Assembly (NCBI RefSeq): GCF_047228935.1
Contig: NZ_JBFEGG010000001.1
Span: 62,001-126,000, forward strand
Direction: 5' to 3'
Length of the DNA: 64,000 nt
Source of the DNA: Ornithinibacillus sp047228935
Lineage (GTDB): Bacteria > Bacillota > Bacilli > Bacillales > Amphibacillaceae
Part shown: one piece after another, positions 26,391 to 34,789 of the stretch
Position numbering within the stretch: the first letter of the stretch is position 1
How the letters are laid out: every line of letters starts with the position of its first letter
Notes under the pieces: model-generated
Database searches by the model: none
Seen by the model: only the letters and a program-made list of their open reading frames with translations
Told to the model about the DNA's origin: nothing
Translations under genes and position numbers: made by a program

Positions 26391-26451
26391 CGTGTCATGT
26401 TTTAAAGAAGCTATGCCTCTATCTACATGATACAAAAAATTAAATTATAAG

Positions 26452-26479
26452 TCTATATTTATTTTTCTGATTATGTAAA
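26452..26479 (-). promoter_or_regulatory. Possible promoter for the attenuated MFS leader
   Basis: On the minus strand TTTACA (-35) and TATAGA (-10) are 16 bp apart. A TATAAT also occurs at 26449-26444. The transcript would then carry a TCATGT/ACATGA stem enclosing an AGAGGC/GCTTCT hairpin (about 26394-26433) before the terminator. Confidence 0.4.
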
Positions 26480-26499
26480 AATTATCATGTGCACAAGAA

Positions 26500-26511
26500 C
26501 GTAACGTTACG
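26500..26511. promoter_or_regulatory. 12-bp palindrome between divergent genes
   Basis: CGTAACGTTACG is a perfect palindrome 26 bp before the methyltransferase start codon, in the promoter region. It looks like the site of a dimeric MerR/TetR-type regulator. No such regulator gene is adjacent. Confidence 0.5.
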
Positions 26512-26536
26512 GTTATTATTTTTAGGAGGTTATTGG

Positions 26537-27298
26537 ATGAAACGGACAATGTCAACGGAAGAAGCAATTAAACGATGGAATATTCATGCAGCGGCTTTTA
26601 CAGCAGGGTACACAGAGGAAGGGGATAGGAGTCGAGTAGTATTATTAAACCCAACGATTTTCTCATTGTTGGATGATGTAGAAGGAAAAGCGGTACTTGA
26701 TGCAGGCTGTGGCGAGGGGTATCTTAGCCGAATACTAGCGGAAAAAGGAGCAAGGATGACATCGGTTGATTACTCAGAGAAAATGCTAGAGATTGCAAGA
26801 GAGCGTACTCCTAGTGATGCAGGCATAATCTACTATCATGGTAATTGCGAGAATCTTAACTTCTTAGAAGGAAATCAATTCGATACAATTATTTCCAATA
26901 TGGTCATTCAAGATTTAGAGGATTATGAAAGTGCATTGTGCGAAATGTATCGGCTTTTAAAACCAGGTGGATCTTTTATTTTTTCTATCCTTCATCCTTG
27001 TTTTATCACACCTGACAGTGGTTGGGTTCGAAATGAAAAGGGAAAGAAGATGTACTGGAAAGTGGAGAAGTACTTTTATGAAGGTGTCTACGATCAACGA
27101 TTACCAATCGACTCTGAGGAGAAGATTGTCTTTTACCATAGGACATTAACTAGTTATTTCAAAGCTATATTGAAAGCTGGGTTTAAACTAGAGGATTTAG
27201 TTGAACCGATGCTTTCAAAGGATATGTTGAAGGAATATCCAGATTTTGAAGAGGATTTAAATAATGCTAATTTTATCGTGTTTAAGTTGATGAAGTAG
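26537..27298 (+). CDS. Class I SAM-dependent methyltransferase
   Basis: A 253-residue methyltransferase with motif I VLDAGCGEGYLSRIL (about residue 50), motif II acidic SVDYSEKML, motif IV DTIISNMVIQDL and post-motif YRLLKPGGSFIFSILHP. The family acts on small molecules, often ubiquinone-like compounds or metabolites; substrate unknown. AGGAGG lies seven bases before ATG 26537, so the longer upstream frame is not used. A terminator follows. Confidence 0.87.
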   Translation: MKRTMSTEEAIKRWNIHAAAFTAGYTEEGDRSRVVLLNPTIFSLLDDVEGKAVLDAGCGEGYLSRILAEKGARMTSVDYSEKMLEIARERTPSDAGIIYYHGNCENLNFLEGNQFDTIISNMVIQDLEDYESALCEMYRLLKPGGSFIFSILHPCFITPDSGWVRNEKGKKMYWKVEKYFYEGVYDQRLPIDSEEKIVFYHRTLTSYFKAILKAGFKLEDLVEPMLSKDMLKEYPDFEEDLNNANFIVFKLMK

Positions 27299-27303
27299 AA
27301 AGG

Positions 27304-27337
27304 AGGAGAATCTCGACTTGTGAGGTTCTCCTTTTTA
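27304..27337 (+). terminator. Terminator
   Basis: Stem AGGAGAATCTC/GAGGTTCTCCT with one mismatch, followed by TTTT. Confidence 0.8.
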
Positions 27338-27344
27338 TGTAAAT

Positions 27345-27449
27345 ACACGAAGTTTTGAGAAATTGACCCGAAGTTTCCGGGAAAAGACCCGAAGAATCTC
27401 ACAATATACCTGAACATTTCAAAATTTGACCTGAACTTCATATGTATTA
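27345..27449. repeat. Degenerate 21-bp tandem repeat
   Basis: Five consecutive units of exactly 21 bp begin at 27345, 27366, 27387, 27408 and 27429, each starting AC(A/C)CGAAG or ACCTGAAC, and a sixth partial unit (ACCCGTTAGG) begins at 27449. The 3' half of each unit is A/T-rich and variable. The period equals seven codons, but no ribosome binding site or start supports a coding role. It occupies the spacer between the methyltransferase terminator and the Crp-like gene. Confidence 0.75.
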
Positions 27450-27570
27450 CCCGTTAGGTTTCTCAAAAATGTCGATCGACCATAAAAATCTCGCAATTAT
27501 TAAAATTATACATTTATTTAATGGCGGATAGTGATATGATAAACTCAAAGATTAACAAAGGAGAATAGCG

Positions 27571-28179
27571 ATGAAGGATAAGCTATTACAGTATATGGCT
27601 AAATATACAAATCTGAATGAAGATGATCAAAAGGCTATTTTGGAAGAGATAGCGGTAGAGACTTTTTCAAAAGGTACTAATTTAGCAAAGCAAGGATATC
27701 CAATAAATCCCACGAAATGTTACTTTGTATTATCGGGTTGTATTAGGCAATATCGTATTGATAGTAATGGAAAAGAAGTGACCACTAATTTCTATACAGA
27801 GGAGCAGCCAATTTTGTTGTCTAACCTTCTAGAACTTGATCATACCTCTAAATATTCCCTCACGTGTGTGGAAGACGCGGTATTAGTTGTTGGTGATATC
27901 GAAAGCGAGGAAGACATGTATGAGCAATACTCTGAGCTAGAAAAAATGACTCGCCGTATGATGGAAATCTACCTTGGAGAAGCGCAGAATGATTTAACCC
28001 AGTTTATTAGTTCAACACCTGAAGAACGATACAAATCGATTATCCAAAAACGACCAAATCTCGTGAACCGCGTACCCCAACATCAATTAGCTAGCTACCT
28101 AGGAATGACACCAGAGTCATTAAGTAGAATTAAAAAGCGAATTCATGAAAATAATGCTGATAAATCAACCCCATCTTAA
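27571..28179 (+). CDS. Crp/Fnr-family transcriptional regulator
   Basis: A 202-residue regulator with an N-terminal cyclic-nucleotide-binding-like beta barrel (FVLSGCIRQYRIDSNGKEVTTNFYTEEQP) and a C-terminal helix-turn-helix (VPQHQLASYLGMTPESLSRIKKRI). No Fnr-type cysteine cluster is seen. AAAGGAG precedes the ATG. The oxidoreductase and DinB genes follow in the same direction after 70 bp, so it may regulate them. Confidence 0.85.
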   Translation: MKDKLLQYMAKYTNLNEDDQKAILEEIAVETFSKGTNLAKQGYPINPTKCYFVLSGCIRQYRIDSNGKEVTTNFYTEEQPILLSNLLELDHTSKYSLTCVEDAVLVVGDIESEEDMYEQYSELEKMTRRMMEIYLGEAQNDLTQFISSTPEERYKSIIQKRPNLVNRVPQHQLASYLGMTPESLSRIKKRIHENNADKSTPS

Positions 28180-28249
28180 CATAAGTCAATGCGATAAATT
28201 CTTTTTCTTATTAATATAATCCCAAAAAGAATTTAGAAGGAGGTTGGAG

Positions 28250-29221
28250 ATGAAAGCAATTATTTCTAAAAAATATGGTTCACCAGAAACATTGGAATTA
28301 AAGGAAATAGCTAGACCAGGGCTAAAGGAGAATGAAGTTTTAGTAAAAGTTCATGCAGCATCAATCAATTATGGAAATATTGTATTACTAAGAGGAAAGC
28401 CTTATGTTGCGAGGCTAGCATTTGGAATTACGAAACCGAAGTTCCTGATTCCTGGTGGGGATATGGCTGGAATAGTTGAGGCAATCGGAGAGAAGGTAAC
28501 GGAATTCAGGATTGGTGATGAGGTGTATGGTGACTTGTCCGGTAGTGGCTGGGGTACTTTTGCAGAATATGTAGCTGTATCAGATCAGGCTATTGCTCAT
28601 AAACCTAGTAATCTATCTTTTGAAGAAGCAGCTGCTGTTCCTATGGCTGCAACTACTGCATTGCAAGCAATTCGTGATAAAGGAAGAATTGGTACAGGGC
28701 AAAAAGTGTTAATACAAGGTGCATCTGGTGGAGTCGGCACGTTTGCTATGCAAATTGCAAAAGCATATGGAGCTGAAGTGACAGCAGTGGTAAGTACTAG
28801 AAATGTAGAAATAGCTAAAGACATTGGTGTAGACCACATTATAGATTATAAAAAAGATAATTTAGCTAACTTAAATCAGTTGTATGACGTTATCGTTGGA
28901 GTAAATGGTTCACAAACTATTTCAACTTATAAGCATATTCTTAAGCCAAATGGAATATTTGTTCATGTAGGAGGTTCTTCTAGTCAAATGTATAAAACGA
29001 TGTTTATAGGATCATGGGTTTCTTTGTTTGGGAAAAAGAAGTTCGTGAATTTCATGCAGAAACCAAGCAAGAAGGATCTCGTATTTTTGAAGGAGATTAT
29101 TGAAGCTGGCAAAGTAAAACCAGTCATCGATAGTAGCTATCCATTATGTGAGGTTTCTAAGGCATTAAAGTATTTTGAAGAGGGACATTCACGAGGAAAG
29201 GTTGTTATTACGATACATTAG
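28250..29221 (+). CDS. Zinc-independent quinone-reductase-type alcohol dehydrogenase (MDR family)
   Basis: A 323-residue medium-chain dehydrogenase/reductase. It has the GroES-like N-terminal fold (VKVHAASINYGNIVLLRG), the nucleotide-binding motif QGASGGVGTFAMQIAKAYGAEV and DVIVGVNGSQ. The catalytic and structural zinc cysteines of true alcohol dehydrogenases are missing, so it is closer to NADPH:quinone oxidoreductases. GGAGG lies six bases before ATG 28250. It is 12 bp from the DinB gene. Confidence 0.85.
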   Translation: MKAIISKKYGSPETLELKEIARPGLKENEVLVKVHAASINYGNIVLLRGKPYVARLAFGITKPKFLIPGGDMAGIVEAIGEKVTEFRIGDEVYGDLSGSGWGTFAEYVAVSDQAIAHKPSNLSFEEAAAVPMAATTALQAIRDKGRIGTGQKVLIQGASGGVGTFAMQIAKAYGAEVTAVVSTRNVEIAKDIGVDHIIDYKKDNLANLNQLYDVIVGVNGSQTISTYKHILKPNGIFVHVGGSSSQMYKTMFIGSWVSLFGKKKFVNFMQKPSKKDLVFLKEIIEAGKVKPVIDSSYPLCEVSKALKYFEEGHSRGKVVITIH

Positions 29222-29233
29222 AGGAGGATATGG

Positions 29234-29731
29234 ATGAGTAGCATTATTACGGATTATTACCAGGTGACTCGAGATGAGTTACTCATGTTGATTGAAGGAT
29301 TAAGTACAGAGGAATTTAATGCCACACCTAGCGAAGACAAGTGGAGCATCGCACAGGTTTGTCATCATTTAGTATTAGTTGAACTTTCTACAATTAAAGC
29401 AGTGAAGTATGGATTAAGAGAAGATAAGGGTACGAAAAGTGATCCGAAAGATATTACTCTCGTTCTTAATCGATCTAGGAAGGTTCGTGCTCCTAAAGTA
29501 GTTGAGCCAGGCGGAGGTCCATTCGAGATAAATGAGATAGTGGAAATGCTAAATAACTCGAGGAATAAATTGCTCGAATTGATTGATAGTATTGGAGATA
29601 CTACCGTATTAGAAGAAAAAGCTGTGGTTCATCCGGTTTTTGGTTTACTATCATTAAAACAGTGGATTGATTTTGTACCCTTACATGAAAAACGGCATAT
29701 GGAGCAGATTACAGAAATTAAAGGGGATTAA
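29234..29731 (+). CDS. DinB-family (YfiT-like) metal-dependent protein
   Basis: A 165-residue four-helix bundle protein. The metal-binding histidines are visible: one in QVCHHLVLVE and two in LHEKRHMEQI, the DinB_2/YfiT arrangement. Members include thiol (bacillithiol) transferases and many of unknown substrate. GGAGG lies six bases before the ATG, and the gene closes a likely crp-like/dehydrogenase/dinB operon. Confidence 0.82.
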   Translation: MSSIITDYYQVTRDELLMLIEGLSTEEFNATPSEDKWSIAQVCHHLVLVELSTIKAVKYGLREDKGTKSDPKDITLVLNRSRKVRAPKVVEPGGGPFEINEIVEMLNNSRNKLLELIDSIGDTTVLEEKAVVHPVFGLLSLKQWIDFVPLHEKRHMEQITEIKGD

Positions 29732-29740
29732 CCTCAGCGG

Positions 29741-29775
29741 AACACGCTAAGACTTGAAACTAGCGTGTTTTTTGT
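29741..29775 (+). terminator. Terminator
   Basis: Stem AACACGCTA/TAGCGTGTT followed by TTTTTG. Confidence 0.88.
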
Positions 29776-29930
29776 TTGAGTCTTTAATTACTACTGCATT
29801 CTAAAAGGCTTGGAATGAAATTAAGATACTTCAAGGGTTGTAGTGGGAATTTTCCCTTAAGGCATCATCTTTGATAAATTCTCATTGATTTGAAACAATA
29901 GAAGTATAAACGTGAAGGGAGTTTTCTTGT

Positions 29931-30581
29931 ATGAAAGTATTTCTCATTGGCTCAAATGGTCAGGTTGGAAAACATATTATTAAGTTCCTTCAAGAAAGTG
30001 ATAAACATGAATTAACGGCAATGGTCCGAAGTGAAGAGCAGGCACGACAATTGCAAGCGTCCGGTGTAAAATCAGTTGTGGCTAATTTGGAAGGTAGTGT
30101 AGATGAGCTTGTTGAAGCGATGACAGGTTCTGAAGCGGTTATTTTCACTGCTGGATCTGGAGGTCACACTGGTCCAGATAAGACTTTACTCGTGGATTTA
30201 GATGGTGCGGTGAAATCGATGGAAGCGGCTGAAAAAGCAGGTGTGAATCGTTATATTATGGTAAGTGCCTATAAAGCATATGACCGCGAGTCTTGGAAAG
30301 ATAGCCCGATTAAACCATACATGGTCGCTAAACATTATGCAGACAGAATACTTGTATCAAGTAAGTTAAACTATACAATCCTCGGTCCAGGATTACTATT
30401 AAATGATCCGGGTACTGGAAAAATAGCAATTGGTGAAGACATTCAAAAAACGTCTATTCCTCGTGAAGATGTAGCTAGAACGGTGGTTGCGGCATTAGAT
30501 GAGGAAAAAACATATCGAAAAACACTTGAAATCATGACTGGTGATAAGACAGTGGAAGATGCATTGAAAAGTATAAAGTAA
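29931..30581 (+). CDS. yhfK: YhfK-like NAD(P)-binding SDR protein
   Basis: A 216-residue atypical short-chain dehydrogenase with N-terminal GSNGQVGKHI nucleotide motif, FTAGSGGHTGPDKTLLVDLDGA, and YMVAKHYADRIL carrying the YxxxK pair. It matches B. subtilis YhfK well as I recall it. Function is not established; related proteins are NAD(P)H-dependent reductases or sensors. AAGGGAG precedes the ATG. Confidence 0.85.
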   Translation: MKVFLIGSNGQVGKHIIKFLQESDKHELTAMVRSEEQARQLQASGVKSVVANLEGSVDELVEAMTGSEAVIFTAGSGGHTGPDKTLLVDLDGAVKSMEAAEKAGVNRYIMVSAYKAYDRESWKDSPIKPYMVAKHYADRILVSSKLNYTILGPGLLLNDPGTGKIAIGEDIQKTSIPREDVARTVVAALDEEKTYRKTLEIMTGDKTVEDALKSIK

Positions 30582-30587
30582 AAGAAA

Positions 30588-30620
30588 AAGAAAGCGACTA
30601 TTCCGTCCGCTTTCTTTTTG
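30588..30620. terminator. Bidirectional terminator
   Basis: Stem AAAGAAAGCG/CGCTTTCTTT with a TTTTTG tail on the plus strand, between convergent genes. Confidence 0.8.
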
Positions 30621-30628
30621 TTTGTTCC

Positions 30629-31273
30629 CTATAAAAAATCTGTAGGATTTTCAATTTGATCAAATATCTTTTTTACAAAACTTGAGTTATAAGTATCATA
30701 CCAATTCTCTGGAAGTTCTAATCTAGTTAATAAATTAATAAATTTTACTACTAAATTCCCGTCAAACTGTGTCCAGGAACATCTTTCTAATTCTTCAAAT
30801 GCCTCATGGTGAGACATTTTTGTAAGTTTGTAATTTCTTTCATCATATGTCATTGTATCAAAAGAATCACAGATACGAATGATTCTCCCTTGGATAGAAA
30901 TCTCCTCACCTGTTAAACGCCTAGGATAGCCTGTCCCTTTCCAATCTTCATGATGGTCCCTAATAAATTCTGCTGCTCTGGTTCTTCCTAGTTCCTTCCG
31001 CACGATAATGTTACCAATGTGGCTATGACTTTCTACAATCGTTCGCTCTATAGGATTCAACTTACCGGGTTTTAGTAATATTTCCTTCGCAATACCGATT
31101 TTTCCAATATCATGTAAAAATGCTGCTACTCGTAAATCGTCATCATAACAACCGACATCTTTTGCAAGCATTGATGATAAATACATAACGCGTAAAGAGT
31201 GATGTTTAAATTGTTGCAATACTTCACTATCTTGAGCTATATCTTCAAATAGGGATTCCGGAGTGCGGATCAT
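30629..31273 (-). CDS. HD-GYP domain protein
   Basis: A 214-residue stand-alone HD-GYP domain, the fold of cyclic-di-GMP phosphodiesterases. It shows the metal ligands HHSLRV, HDIGKIGI, ESHSHIG and DHHEDWKGTGYP (the GYP motif), and CDSFDTMT. No sensor or receiver domain is attached. Activity on c-di-GMP is inferred from intact motifs only. Confidence 0.85.
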   Translation of the reverse strand: MIRTPESLFEDIAQDSEVLQQFKHHSLRVMYLSSMLAKDVGCYDDDLRVAAFLHDIGKIGIAKEILLKPGKLNPIERTIVESHSHIGNIIVRKELGRTRAAEFIRDHHEDWKGTGYPRRLTGEEISIQGRIIRICDSFDTMTYDERNYKLTKMSHHEAFEELERCSWTQFDGNLVVKFINLLTRLELPENWYDTYNSSFVKKIFDQIENPTDFL

Positions 31274-31432
31274 AAGAAAATCTCCTTTATCTTCTTATTT
31301 GTAAAACTATTATAACAGATTATTACAATTTTTTTGTTAATTTTGTGATTTTTGCTAGAATAAATGATTCTATTTAACTAATGTAAGATTTATAATGGGA
31401 TAAAGAAAAAGGATGATAGGAAATGGTTCACT

Positions 31433-32152
31433 ATGGATAAAAACCAACGAAAAGTCTGGAATGACAATCATAGGATATTAAAGGAAATCATTGTAAAATC
31501 AGAAAAGCATACTGAGGCTATTCACTTATTTCTGTCGCAACATACGTTGTTGCATACGGCAACTACAGGTAGATTAGATCAAGAGAACTTACAAGATTCA
31601 CTATTATTAAATTTAGATGAATCAATATTTAGGCTATACCCGGTTAAAACCCCAGATACAAAAAATTCCATTGCTTGGCATCTTTGGCATACCACTCGTA
31701 TCGAGGATATGACGATGAATATTTTAGTGGCAGGAGGGGACCAAGTTCTCACGAAGAAAAATTGGCTAGAACGATTAAATATTCCATTTGAACACTCTGG
31801 AAATGATATGCCTGAGAAAGAAATTGCTGAACTAAGTATGTGTATAGATTTTAATGCTTTACTCCGGTATCGATCAGAAGTCGGGAGAAGAACACAGGAA
31901 ATCATATCTCAATTAGAACCTGGACAGTTTACCGTGCAAGTTGACCCCAATAGAATCAAACAGCTATTTAATGAAAATGCCGTTACACAGCAGTCTAGCT
32001 GGCTTGCAGAATACTGGAGTAAAAAAACAATTGCCGGTTTAGTATTAATGCCCGCGACTAGACATATAGTTATACATTTAAATAAATGTATTCGTATAAA
32101 GGATAGATATCAAAAGAATTTGATTTCAAATGAAAAAGCGTTTCTTAAATGA
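31433..32152 (+). CDS. DinB-superfamily protein
   Basis: A 239-residue protein with DinB-like histidine positions: AWHLWHTTRIEDM in the second helix and PATRHIVIHLN near the C-terminus. It is longer than usual because of an insertion in the middle (about residues 100-190). Function unknown. AGG sites upstream are a little distant (about 12 bases) from ATG 31433, and another nearby ATG is out of frame. Confidence 0.72.
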   Translation: MDKNQRKVWNDNHRILKEIIVKSEKHTEAIHLFLSQHTLLHTATTGRLDQENLQDSLLLNLDESIFRLYPVKTPDTKNSIAWHLWHTTRIEDMTMNILVAGGDQVLTKKNWLERLNIPFEHSGNDMPEKEIAELSMCIDFNALLRYRSEVGRRTQEIISQLEPGQFTVQVDPNRIKQLFNENAVTQQSSWLAEYWSKKTIAGLVLMPATRHIVIHLNKCIRIKDRYQKNLISNEKAFLK

Positions 32153-32166
32153 TACGCTTTTTCACT
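32132..32166 (+). terminator. Terminator overlapping stop codon
   Basis: Stem GAAAAAGCGT/ACGCTTTTTC, overlapping the last codons of the preceding gene. Confidence 0.75.
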
Positions 32167-32253
32167 TTAACTAGGCATCCGTTCAACCAGATTAATTCTA
32201 GAGTGCTATAATAGTAGAAACAATTTTAAAAATAAAATAATGGGGGAACCAGA

Positions 32254-33057
32254 ATGGAAAGTAATGTTACTATATTGAACATTGATGGGACATACAGAAA
32301 ACAAACTTTCTATCTTAGAGGCACCTACAAATGGATTGATTTAGACTTCATGCGGAACATCAGCTTATTTTGCGAAAAAAGCAACCTACAGGATATTACA
32401 GAAAAACTAGTAGAAGAGCCTTTACATGATCTTCATTTTTTGGGAAGCGGGAACTATCATTATATATCCTATTTACTTCAAGCGAAGATTAAGAAGCCGT
32501 ACACACTAGTATTATTCGACCATCATTCTGATACCCTTAAAGCGCCTAGTGATCAATTAATTTCTTGCGGTTCGTGGGTACTGGAATCACTTATAAATCT
32601 TCCCATGCTGAAGAAGGTATTCTTTATTGGTGTGAGTGAAGAAACACATCTACATATCCCCGAGACGATACACGACAAAGTCGTCATCTATACCGAAAAC
32701 TCACTCCAATCTAACCTACAGACCATTACAAAATCGATTATCAAAAATATTCCAACTCAATCGATATATATCAGCATAGATAAAGATGTTCTCCATACAA
32801 GTGATGCTGTAACTTCTTGGGATCATGGGACACTTCAATTAAAGCAAATGATTCTAATGATGAAGTCACTCTTTCACAATAAGGAGATTATTGGTGTCGA
32901 TGTTTGCGGTGAATATCCTATAAATCCAATAAATGAATACAGAATAGAAACTAAAGATGCTATTGAAAAAAATAATCGAGCAAATAGTGTTATTCTCGAA
33001 TCTATTAAACAATGGACAGAAAATAATCGCAATCCAATTAAGGTGTTACACGCTTAA
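32254..33057 (+). CDS. Arginase/agmatinase-family protein
   Basis: A 267-residue ureohydrolase-fold protein. Manganese ligands typical of the family are visible: a His in GSGNYHY, LFDHHSDTL (DxHxD-like), and YISIDKDVLHTS (the SxDxDxxDP region, with the final Asp-Pro not conserved). The loss of the last part of the third motif makes the substrate uncertain; formiminoglutamase or a non-classical member are options. Confidence 0.75.
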   Translation: MESNVTILNIDGTYRKQTFYLRGTYKWIDLDFMRNISLFCEKSNLQDITEKLVEEPLHDLHFLGSGNYHYISYLLQAKIKKPYTLVLFDHHSDTLKAPSDQLISCGSWVLESLINLPMLKKVFFIGVSEETHLHIPETIHDKVVIYTENSLQSNLQTITKSIIKNIPTQSIYISIDKDVLHTSDAVTSWDHGTLQLKQMILMMKSLFHNKEIIGVDVCGEYPINPINEYRIETKDAIEKNNRANSVILESIKQWTENNRNPIKVLHA

Positions 33058-33162
33058 TGATTTTGTCACTTTTTACCATTATTTGTTATAATGACTTGGA
33101 TATCTTAAGAGAGGAAGAGTGCATAAATTTTTAAGTAGAAGGTATTGAGGAAGGATTAAATT

Positions 33163-34029
33163 ATGCCCAATAAAGTAAAAAGAAAGTTTTATTATCTAAA
33201 GAGATTAGTATTTGTCTTTGGATTTTTATTTATACTAGGCTCTTTCGTGAAAGCTTATTTTGATACTAATGTGTTCAAAGTAAATAATGTACAGTTTGAG
33301 TCTCTTAAACTGCCATCTGACTTTGAACTTCGTGTGTTACAAATAAGTGATGTACATAATAAAGTGTTCGGCGATAACAACGAAAAGTTAATAAATATGG
33401 TGGAAGAATCGAATGCAGATTTTATTGTGTTAACGGGGGATTTAATTGATAGAAGCACAGATAGCTTCAGAGATGTTTTTTTATTAGTTGAGGAAATAAA
33501 AAGAGTTAATCAGGATGTGTTCTTTGTAACAGGAAACCATGAGTGGGAGAATAAGAGAATAGAAGAATTTTTAGTAGGACTTAAGGAACGTGGGATTACC
33601 ATATTAAGTAATGAAAACACACAGATTAGAATAGATGGTACGGTTATTAATTTAGTAGGAATCGATAACGAATCAACGAATCACGAAAATATGAAACTAG
33701 CATTTGAAAAAGTAGATTCTGATCATTATACGATATTGCTATCTCATTCACCTGGTGTCGTGCTGAAATATGATGATATTTATGCCGATTTAATACTAAG
33801 TGGTCATACACATGGTGGACAAGTTAGATTTCCATTAATTGGCGCAGTAATAGCACCGGATCAAGGTTTTTTTCCAGAGCTAGATAAAGGCGTATTCGAG
33901 TTTGGTGAGGAACAGTATTTGTATATAGATAGTGGGCTTGGGACTAGTATTGCGCCGGTGAGATTTTTGAATCAGAGTCAGGTTAGTCTAATTGTGATAA
34001 ATGGAGTAAGTAAAAAAATACAAAGTTAG
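33163..34029 (+). CDS. Membrane-anchored metallophosphoesterase (YkuE/YpbG type)
   Basis: A 288-residue protein with one N-terminal membrane helix (LVFVFGFLFILGSFVKAYF) and an extracytoplasmic calcineurin-like domain. All metal motifs are present in order: ISDVHN, LTGDLID, TGNHEW, LSHSP and SGHTHGGQ. Substrate unknown; cell-wall or lipid-phosphate compounds are typical for YkuE-like enzymes. Confidence 0.87.
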   Translation: MPNKVKRKFYYLKRLVFVFGFLFILGSFVKAYFDTNVFKVNNVQFESLKLPSDFELRVLQISDVHNKVFGDNNEKLINMVEESNADFIVLTGDLIDRSTDSFRDVFLLVEEIKRVNQDVFFVTGNHEWENKRIEEFLVGLKERGITILSNENTQIRIDGTVINLVGIDNESTNHENMKLAFEKVDSDHYTILLSHSPGVVLKYDDIYADLILSGHTHGGQVRFPLIGAVIAPDQGFFPELDKGVFEFGEEQYLYIDSGLGTSIAPVRFLNQSQVSLIVINGVSKKIQS

Positions 34030-34037
34030 CATAAAAG

Positions 34038-34070
34038 AGGCTCCTAACTCCTTGTGAGGTTAGGAGCCTT
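34038..34070 (+). terminator. Terminator-like hairpin
   Basis: Perfect stem AGGCTCCTAAC/GTTAGGAGCCT after the phosphoesterase gene, but only a short T-tail (TTC). Confidence 0.6.
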
Positions 34071-34132
34071 CATGTAGTTATCCACGACAGTTTCCCGAAC
34101 AACCTTCTTACCAGTTTTAAGCTAGAACTATG

Positions 34133-34196
34133 GCTTATACCACAATTAAAGCTTTATCAATATCTCCTCTTGATACATCATAATGTGTAACAACAA
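34133..34196 (-). pseudogene. Remnant of the 3' end of a low-specificity threonine aldolase gene
   Basis: The minus strand encodes LFVVTHYDVSRGDIDKALIVV and a stop. This matches the C-terminus of the intact threonine aldolase at 39083-40102 (RFVTHYDVSREDIDRALVAV). DNA similarity extends through the stop region (TATCAATATC, GATACATCATAATG). Nothing upstream in this frame continues the aldolase, so only about 20 codons survive. An overlapping minus-strand frame of about 53 codons (34317-34158) gives a protein-like stretch starting MDNEPQLYFELGPG, which I do not recognise. Confidence 0.75.
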
Positions 34197-34358
34197 ATAA
34201 GCAATACAGACGAATGTAACATAAGAACAGTTTTCTATATTTTCAAGCCTTACATCAATATAAGCCCCAGGACCTAGTTCAAAATATAGCTGAGGCTCAT
34301 TATCCATAACATATTTTCGCGATAGACTTAATTCATGATAAAGAAAGGAGGCAATCAG

Positions 34359-34709
34359 ATGAGAAAATTTATGCTGTTTGTAGGAGGGTTAATTGCCCTA
34401 CTAGTATTGTTAGCTAACCTGGGTCCAATGGTTTTATTAGGACTTAGTGTGTGGTTGCTATACATCATCTTCAAAAAGTTCGTAAAGAGCGATTCTGTCG
34501 GGGCAAAAATTGGTTGGGTGATTCTTGGGCTAGTGATCCTAGGAATTGGTTTCACAAATATTTATGCAGTTATTGGAATTGCTGCTGCATTCGCATTGTA
34601 CTGGATAGTGAAAAACTGGAAAAAGGATAACCATAATCCGGTTGGTCCTACTGATGATAGTGATCCATTTACAAACTTTGAACGGCAATGGGCGGAAATG
34701 AAGAATTAA
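34359..34709 (+). CDS. liaI: LiaI membrane protein
   Basis: A 116-residue protein with a short basic N-terminus, closely spaced hydrophobic helices (about residues 5-35 and 47-80) and a polar tail (TDDSDPFTNFERQWAEMKN). Position directly before liaH and the full liaFSR set identify it as LiaI, the membrane anchor for LiaH. AAAGGAGG lies seven bases before ATG 34359. Confidence 0.85.
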   Translation: MRKFMLFVGGLIALLVLLANLGPMVLLGLSVWLLYIIFKKFVKSDSVGAKIGWVILGLVILGIGFTNIYAVIGIAAAFALYWIVKNWKKDNHNPVGPTDDSDPFTNFERQWAEMKN

Positions 34710-34789
34710 GTTTCGTGTAATAGAACATGAGCCCAAAGCGTGGACATATACGCCTCCCCTTGGGCCACCAAAAAAGGAGAGAAACCAAA

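Noticed and set aside
26400..26433. preQ1-type riboswitch in the MFS leader
   Set aside because: The AGAGGC stem has only a three-base loop and lacks the long C-rich loop and A-rich tail of the preQ1 class.
27345..27471. Possible CRISPR array
   Set aside because: The unit is only 21 bp with no constant repeat/unique spacer division, the units drift throughout, and no cas gene is present.
34727..34789. Upstream in-frame extension of liaH
   Set aside because: It would translate a hairpin-rich spacer; ATG 34790 has the Shine-Dalgarno and the family N-terminus.
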